Source: Cymbidium sinense
Lineage: Eukaryota > Streptophyta > Magnoliopsida > Asparagales > Orchidaceae
Length of the DNA: 64,000 nucleotides
Direction of reading: 5' to 3'
NCBI GenBank assembly: GCA_021442155.1
Contig: CM038225.1
Coordinates: forward strand, 85,014,925-85,078,924
This document shows positions 57,294-64,000 of the stretch, in pieces. Under the pieces are notes generated by a model that worked only from the letters and a program-made list of their open reading frames with translations, ran no database searches and had not been told where the DNA came from. Numbering within the stretch: position 1 is the first letter of the stretch; every line of letters begins with the position of its first letter. A program made the translations under genes and the position numbers.

Positions 57294-60185
57294 GCCCATT
57301 GGGTTTCCCAATGGGTAAAATGAAAATATCAAAATAAAAAAAAATAAAAAAAGAAACATTCTTAAAGACTTCCTCCTTATCATTTTCATGATAAAGAAAG
57401 GTTCATCTTAAAATAAATAAATCTTCCATAAAGAACTTTGCTTTCTCAAAAGAACCTTTTCAAAAATGCACTTAATAAAATATTTTCCACAAAATTTTGT
57501 CACCTTCATTTATAGTTCCCATAATTATTACATGTCGGGATTTTCAGAAAATAAAATTAATAAAATTTTTCAAAACCATAAATGAATATCTTCTTTCAAT
57601 TCATTTTAATGAAGATTTCATTTTTAAAATAAAATAAATAATTATCTTCCCAAAAATCAAAATCAAAATGAAGTTTTCAAAAAAAGCACACATGAACCTT
57701 TCCATTCAATACACTCACACCTATTGAATGGAAGTTTCATTTTCAAATAAAATTGAACTTTTCAAAAGCACATATGAACATCTTCATTTAATTTATTAAA
57801 TAAATATTTCATTCCCAACTAAAAATAAAATACCCTTTTAGAAATCTCACTTGAACATACCTCACATATGTTTTAAGATGGAATTCCTCTCTTTAAAAAA
57901 AGTAACAATCACACACAAAACAAAAATTTCATATTTCGAAAATAAGATTGATTTCCATTCTACATACCTAAATTTGTTGAATGGAAGTCCCCTTTTTCAA
58001 AATAAATAAATAAATCAAAATCAATAATAAAATTTCAAAATTTTCTAAAGCATATTTTGGAATCTCACTTAACATACCCAAATTTGCTAAGTGAAGTTTC
58101 CAAACTCAAAAATTCAAAATCAACAATCCTATTTCAAAAAATTTCAAAACACATTTTCGAACCTCACTTAACATACCCAAATTTGTTAAGTGACGTCAAA
58201 TCAAAAAATTTCTAAAATTTCTAAATACACTTGGAACTTCATTTAACATACTCAAATTTTTTAAGTGAGGTCTACAAATCCAAAAACATCAAAAATTTTC
58301 AAACACATTTTGGAACCTCACTTAACATACCCAAATTTATTAAGTGAAGTCTCCAAATCCAAAAAACATCAAAAAATTTTGAAGCACATTTTGGAACCTC
58401 ACTCAACATACCCAAATTTTTTAAGTAAAGTCTCCAAATCCCAAAATCAAAAATTTTCAAACACACATTTGGAACCTCACTTAACATACCCAAATTTGTT
58501 AAGTGAAGTCTCAATACAAATATTTAAAAAATTTATAAACACATTTGGAACATCATTTAACATACTAAAATTTGTTAAGTGAAGTCTCCAAATCCCAAAA
58601 TAAAAATTTTCAAACACACATTTCGAACTTCACTCAACATACCCAAATTTGTTAAGTTAAGTCTCCAAATCCCAAAATCAAAAATTTTCAAACAACATTT
58701 TGGAACTTCATTTAACATACTCAAATTTATTAAGTGAAGTTTCCAAATCAAAAAATTTCAAAAATTTCTAAACACATTTTGGAACTTCATTTAACATACC
58801 CAAATTTGTTATGAAGTTTCCAAATTCAAAATCCCACAAAAATTTTTCAAAACACACTTTGGAATTTCATTTAGCATGATCAAGTTTGCTAAGTAAAGTT
58901 TCCAAATCCAAAGTCAAAATCAACAACCATAATTCAAAATTTTCAAACAATATTTAGAACTTCATTTAGCATACTCAAATTTACTAAGTAAAGTTTCCAA
59001 ATCCCAAAATCAAACATTTTCTAAACACATTTTTGGAATTTCACCTAGCATACTCAAATTTACTAAGTAAATTTTCGAAAGTCACAACAAAAATATTCAA
59101 CACCTTTGGAACTTCCTCCCTTAGCATACCAAATTTGCTAAGGAGAAGTTTCCATTTTAAAACCAAAACAAATCAAAATTTTTGAACACACCATTTGGAA
59201 TTTCATTTAGCATACTCAAATTTGCTAAATGAAATTTCCATTTCACAAAAACCAAGTGGGATTTCACCTTTAGCATACTAAATTTGCTAAAGTTAAATTT
59301 CCACTTTCAAGACACATCAAAAACAAAACGAAGCACTTTAGGATCCCCTCAGCATACCAAATTTGCTAAGGATCCTACCCTTTAAAAAAAAAAAAAAAAT
59401 CAAAACATTAAAATAAAAATGAAACACTTAGGATTTTCTTAGCATACCTAAATTTGCTAAGAATCCTTATTTCAAAAAATCAAACAAAACACACTTGGTT
59501 TCTCCACTTAGCATACCTAAATTTGTTAAGTGAGAATTCCAAATTTTCAAAAATCTAAACATTAAAATAAAAAAGAAACACTTAGGATTTTCTTAGCGTA
59601 CTTAATTTGCTAAGAATCTTATTTTCAAAAATCAAACAAAACATATTTGGTGTCTCCACTTAGCATACCCAATTTGTTAAGTGGGAATTCCAAAATTTCA
59701 AAAATCTAAACATCAAAATAAAAATGAAACACTTAGGATTTTCTTAGCATACCCAAATTTGCTAAGAATCCTATTTTCAAAAATTAGACACACTTAGATC
59801 CTTCATTTAGCATACTTAAATTTTCTATGTGAGAATTCCAAATTTTCCAAAATCAAAATAAAATCACTTTTACTTCTCTTAGCATACCTAAATTTGCTAA
59901 GTAAAATTCAAAAAGAAAAAAATAAACAAAATAAAAATCAGTTGACCCTTACTTTAACATACCCAAATTTGTTAAAGGAAAGGGTCCTCAAAATCACAAA
60001 TTCAAATTCAAAATGAACCTATGGAAGCATCCTATCAAAAATTTTGAATCCATGTTTCAACATACCTAAATTTGTTAAAATTTGGATTCATATTCAAATT
60101 CCTCTTTCAATCAATCTCTTCAAATCTATTTGAACCCCACTTAACATGTCCAAGTTGTTGGATGTGGGTTCAAAATTTCAAAAAT
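57294..60185. repeat. Array of ~32 short hairpins with conserved loop and co-varying arms
   Basis: About every 80 bases there is an inverted repeat. From 58,075 to 60,150 some 27 units share a loop close to TACCCAAAT or TACTCAAAT, with arms such as CACTTAACA/TGTTAAGTG, CCTTAGCA/TGCTAAGG, ATTTAGCA/TGCTAAAT and CTTTAACA/TGTTAAAG. Arms differ between units but mostly stay complementary within a unit. Units before 58,000 have other loops, for example TCCATTCAATA/TATTGAATGGA (57,701/57,722), TTCCATTCTACA/TGTTGAATGGAA (57,953/57,975) and CCCATTGGG/CCCAATGGG (57,295). Spacers are A-rich (CAAAATCAAAAATTTTCAAACACA). It lies just upstream of a gag relic, possibly as its leader. Confidence 0.85.
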
Positions 60186-60602
60186 TCAAAAATTCAAAAT
60201 CTATGGAGAAAATTGATATAAGTTCATTTCTCATTACATATCATTTTCAATGTAGTGCACTTGAGTTCTGCTTGGTGCAATGGCGGTTCTAGAAATTTGT
60301 CTTCACTTTCCCTCACGGCATGGATCTAGCCTTTGATTAGGCTGACTTCCCTCATTTGGACCATACCCACTTGATCCATTTTGGCCATGGATTTGAGGGG
60401 GCCAGGATCACTTGTGAGGGCATTCCCCTCACGTCGAGGAAGAAGGTGGGCGTGATCATCGGTAGACTTACCCTCTGATTTAGATATCTCCTCACTAAAG
60501 AGGAAAGCTATGGAAGTACTACAAACTTCAGCTATTGAAGTTTTGCAATGATAGTATCGATCCTAGTTTACAGTTTGCCCTAGAGTTGCCCCTATTACCC
60601 TG
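60186..60602 (+). other. Region between hairpin array and gag frame
   Basis: The GC content rises abruptly here. Some stretches look coding in shifted frames (for example SSLKRKAMEVLQTSAIEVLQ, 60,490-60,555), so this may be the decayed beginning of the gag reading frame. No PBS-like site was found with confidence, and there is no match elsewhere in the window. Confidence 0.4.
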
Positions 60603-62179
60603 GTGCAGGCTAACACCCTACCATCTGTACCCTCCAAGGGTAAGGCTCCCCTAGTTTCAGGATTTGCCTCCCTGACATTTGAGTATGGGTCTAGCTCACA
60701 CTCCTCTCATCCTACTCGTACCCAGTATAGGAATAAGAATCATATGGTTAAACGGTTCCATACTTGGATAGCCAAAGAGCTAGAGGCATTAGTCACCATG
60801 GATGAGTCTCACATGATCACTTCACACAGTTACTGGCAATTTCATCCTCTCTCAGGATCAGATAGAGAGGATGCCAGGAGGATCTATTCGCATCCTCTAG
60901 TGGTGCAATTCCATCCAGTAGCTTCTATTAGTAGGAGTTCATACGCTGACCTCCAATCTATTCTACGCTAAGTAGGCAGAGCATACGGATGCTCAGAGTC
61001 TGGTACCTAGTTTGACCTTCGATCTGTTATCCCTAATAGTGTAGGGAGGCAGATTCACCAGGAGAGGGCTTGTGAGGCCCATACATCACATTACTAGTAG
61101 AGAGTGATGAGGTTCAAGCGTGGTTAGCGCTTCTTTGGTTGATTTTCCAGTTCGGTGCGCTACCCACACCAACTATACTGATAGTATTCTCCTCATGGGG
61201 ACCAGTCACCATAAGAAGGCAGCTCTTATTTATAGAGAGTAGGTGGTGTCTCCACCCCACAACTCTACCCCATGTCTGCCATCGCCAGTACATGTTTCAA
61301 CATCTCCCATTCCACCTAAGGACATGAAGGCTGCATCTGGGGAAAAATGTATCCCATCGGTGATTCGACTATGGTTAAGGGATCCTACCCCTCCTACACC
61401 ACCCATTGTGCTAGGGATGAGCTCTCCTTCTCAACCTTCTACCCTAATGGTGGTGCGGAAGGAGGGGCAACCCTAGAGGATCGTGGTCATTCCTTCACCA
61501 ACTCTGCCCATACAATCGGATGCGAGATGGTTACATTTGTCATAGATATTCTAGATGACAGTTCAGTTGTAGCAGTGGTAAGGATCATCCTAGGATCGTT
61601 ATCCCTATTACAACAAGTATCAGTCAGGAGTATCATTCTTCTAGTGAGTATAGACGCACAGAATTGACTCCCCAATTACAGGTGAGGTCTGGTGCCTCTC
61701 AGTGCATGATAGTGATCACACCGATTAGCCTAGATCATTTATTCCCATTCAGATAGTATCTCATTATCTTGTAGAGAAGAAGGAGATCTTGTGATATGAT
61801 TGGTCAGATGAAGAGAAAGTCATCTTCAATCCCAACGAAGATGACTTGTTGGTAGACTCAGTTGGAGTCTGCATGGTTGATACTAGAGGATCTCTTCTTA
61901 AGAAATAACAAGCCATGGAAGGTGATGAGGTTGATCAGGAAGACACCGCAGCATCAGCCTAGCACCTCCAACATCAGTTGAGGCAGAAGGATGAGTAGAT
62001 AGATAGGATTTCATGATAGTTGGAGGACTTGTTAGCAACAGTTTTAGTGCTTCAGAAGCAAGCCCTCCAGTTCATCTTAGTATAGTAGATGTCAGTCAGC
62101 CTAAGCTAGTGCATGCCTTAGACCCAATTAAGACTCTACCCCCCATTGAGCAAGGTAGCACTAATATGTATAAGAGGTA
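60603..62179 (+). pseudogene. N-terminal gag/polyprotein relic upstream of the capsid core
   Basis: An open frame of 122 codons at 60,603-60,971 (LPSVPSKGKAPLVSGFASL, NKNHMVKRFHTWIAKELEAL) is followed by several overlapping frames to 61,667 and a stretch near 61,795-61,905 reading WSDEEKVIFNPNEDDLLVDS. The composition (Pro/Ser-rich, GC-richer than the surroundings) and the position directly before the gag core at 62,180 suggest the N-terminal part of the polyprotein. The residues match no domain I know. Stops interrupt every frame. Confidence 0.5.
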
Positions 62180-63180
62180 GTGGAAAGTACCTCCATACAT
62201 GAAAAAGATCTAAAATCCATGGTTAAGCAGTATGTGAAGGAAGCTTTGGCTCAAGCCTGGGTTGGATCATCGGTTCCAAAGGGTGGACCCTACCCAGAGG
62301 AATTTGATGTCATCCAGTATCGTGAGGGTTTTGTGCCTCCTTCCTTCAAAAGCTTCGATGGCAGTGGGAATCTAAGGTAGCATATAGCTCACTTCTGGGC
62401 CAGTTGTTGCAACACAGGTGGAAGTGATGCTTTGCTCTTTAGACTCTTTATGAGTAGCCTAGTGGTATCACTTTTGATTGGTATGCTAAACTCCCCAATA
62501 GTTTAGTAAAGACATTTGCTGAGTTAGAGCAACTCTTCATCAAGAGATTTGCTGGAGCTCAGTAAAGGGTTACTGTAGGTGATTTGTTGTAACATAACAA
62601 CACTTTGGTGAGTCACTTATTGATTATATTCTCTGATGGCGTAATCTGAGTATGAAGTGCGAACCACAGCTGTTTGAACAACATGCCATATAGATTGTCT
62701 TGAATAATATTCATGGCCTAGTTGCCTTTATGTTTAAGGCCTTCACCATAAAGACATTTGAGAAGCTAATCAATAAGGCAAATAGTCTATAAGGAGGGGC
62801 CAAATAATTGCCTTTTCCAGATCAGTTGCCGAAGTAGAAATCCCAAAAGGTCTATGAAAAGAAACCTGAGCGGTGATAGGTTGAGGGAAGCGACTAGAGA
62901 TCGGTCCCAGAGACCATGACCTCAGTAGCCTCCACCTCCTTTTCCACCACCTAGGTAACCATACCAGCCTCCATAGCGACCTCCACGACAATAGCCATTT
63001 CCTCGCCATACCACCCGGTGATGGCATGCATCATGCCGGTAGCTATGGTCCACCTACTCTTTTAGATAAGTTAAATAAACCTTATTCTTTCAAGAGGGAG
63101 GTAGTCAAGAAGATCTTTAAGAACCTCTTAGAGAAACCTAGTTTTTAGCTAATCGAGCCTAGGAGATCGGAGGAAGTAGG
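62180..63180 (+). pseudogene. Ty3/gypsy gag capsid core relic (second copy)
   Basis: The frame 62,180-62,380 reads LKSMVKQYVKEALAQAW then PYPEEFDVIQYREGFVPPSF and FDGSGN, the standard entrance of the retrotransposon gag domain. It continues in shifted frames with LVKTFAELEQLFIKRFAGAQ-like (62,503-62,560), VTVGDLL and SMKCEPQLFEQHA (62,650-62,690), then FKAFTIKTFEKLINKA (62,730-62,780). These match 29,178-29,640 position by position. A Pro/Arg-rich region follows (62,880-63,010). The minus-strand Trp/Arg-rich frame at 62,770-63,027 is a shadow of it. Gag would assemble the particle; this copy has stops. Confidence 0.85.
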
Positions 63181-63511
63181 CAAAAGTCATGATCCAAACT
63201 TTTGCCCTTACCACCATATGCTAGGCCACATTTTGGAGGATTGCTTCACATTCAAGGACTAGCTTGAACACAATTTCAAGACTGGTGTTGTAGTTATCCC
63301 AAAGGAATACCTTGTGGAACAATCTTCCGATTTGATTAGGGTAATCCTTGGGGTTACATGTGATCCTACCAAAACTAAAGAAGGTTGGGAAATTTCTTTA
63401 TCTAAAACCTCTAAGAAAATAATTCAGAAGATCAAGAAGCTTTCCTTGCAAGTGCCTGAGTCAGCTCAAACCTCCAACACCAAGGAAGGTTTGCAAGTTG
63501 CTCAACTCTAA
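63181..63511 (+). pseudogene. Gag zinc knuckle and following segment (second copy)
   Basis: CPYHHMLGHILEDC at 63,203-63,244 is a CX2HX4HX4C knuckle followed by FTFKD, matching 30,041-30,082. Next, the open frame 63,314-63,511 (SDLIRVILGVTCDPTKTKEG, ISLSKTSKKIIQKIKK) is continuous where the 30.2-kb copy has stops. The knuckle would bind genomic RNA during packaging. The open stretch is short and ends in a stop at 63,509. Confidence 0.82.
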
Positions 63512-64000
63512 GAAAGGGGAGCTCAAGCGCATGTGTATGGCCGGGATAGCTTTTAGCATATCCAACCATGTCTAGCCAGCCCTCCATCCACGGTGACTTC
63601 TATCACTTTAGCTAGCTTTTCTATTTCTTCTACTAGTAGAACTCTTGTATCAAAGGACAAGGGCATTAAATCACTTACTCCACTTATTCTACTTGGCTTC
63701 TACTTTGTACCTCCAAATACTTCCAAGAAATTGAAGAACAAAGCTGATTTGAATTACATCTGTGTCTCCTATGATGAGTTGTCTTCTTCTATTCCTAACA
63801 ATAACTCTTCAAGTCTAATCAACTATAACAATTTGATCTTCCTCTTTCAAATTCAGAGTTGGATTATCCAACTCTGAATACTATAGGTTCACCTCTTGAG
63901 ATAGACTTGGAATCATCCAATTCTGAGGGGTCCCATAGGAGAGGCTGTAGGTGAGCCTAAAGTGCAGGTAGAATCTTCCACCATCTTGCCTCATGAGATC
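63512..64000 (+). pseudogene. Gag-protease spacer (second copy, cut by window end)
   Basis: The frame 63,593-63,877 (SKDKGIKSLTPLILLGFYFVPP, DELSSSIPNNNSSSLINYNN) aligns with 30,490-30,792 (DDKGTKSLTPFLLFDLYHVPP). After a frameshift, GSPLEIDLESS at 63,891 is shared. The protease domain would start a few hundred bases beyond the window end. Confidence 0.7.

Noticed and set aside
58265..58582. 105-codon frame with a repetitive protein, and its 71-codon antisense partner
   Set aside because: Both come from reading the ~80-bp hairpin repeat; the period varies between units, so no stable protein repeat exists.
57294..60185. CRISPR-like array (regular repeats with spacers)
   Set aside because: Plant nuclear context; the spacers are themselves repeats, the conserved part is a loop, and arms vary between units, unlike the constant repeats of a CRISPR.
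1..64000. tRNA or rRNA genes
   Set aside because: No GGTTCRANNCC-type B box with a convincing cloverleaf and no rRNA core motif was noticed on reading; a tRNAscan run could settle it.

Overview
The window looks like nuclear DNA from a seed plant with a large, repeat-rich genome. The plant-type telomere heptamer TTTAGGG is everywhere in one 21-kb block. The coding remnants are Ty3/gypsy polyprotein pieces of the non-chromovirus kind, plus 3' ends of a plant glycine-rich RNA-binding protein gene. The DNA is AT-rich, every coding relic carries stops and frameshifts, and I see no intact cellular gene, tRNA or rRNA. The species cannot be named from the sequence.

Layout: (1) 1-8,085 is a decayed retroelement (copy 1): the end of a long terminal-repeat-like module, a PBS-like site, protease C-terminus, RT, RNase H and integrase, then three blocks of tandem non-coding repeats. 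(2) 8,086-29,177 is a degenerate telomere-like array with a higher-order structure. Five copies of the same GRP gene fragment, all on the minus strand, are embedded at 3.1-4.1 kb spacing, and one poly(A)-tailed retroposon (25,218-28,565) sits inside. (3) 29,178-31,430 is a gag-protease relic whose left end is cut by the array. (4) 31,431-38,801 is a ~7.4 kb non-coding module, interpreted as a giant LTR. (5) 38,802-46,458 is copy 2 of the same retroelement segment as region 1, ending at a 100-N gap. (6) 46,559-57,000 holds a partial forward copy of the 7.4-kb module abutting a nearly complete inverted copy. (7) 57,294-60,185 is an array of about 32 short hairpins with a conserved loop and co-varying arms. 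(8) 60,186-64,000 is a second, better preserved gag relic, cut by the window end.

The pieces belong together as members of one Ty3/gypsy family. The gag relics (29.2-31.4 kb and 60.6-64 kb) align with each other. The two pol relics (0.3-4.3 kb and 38.8-43.1 kb) align with each other. Both pol relics are joined directly to a PBS-like site with no gag between, which suggests a gag-less, possibly non-autonomous derivative. The strongest candidates for something undescribed are the co-varying hairpin array and the GRP/telomere-like higher-order satellite.
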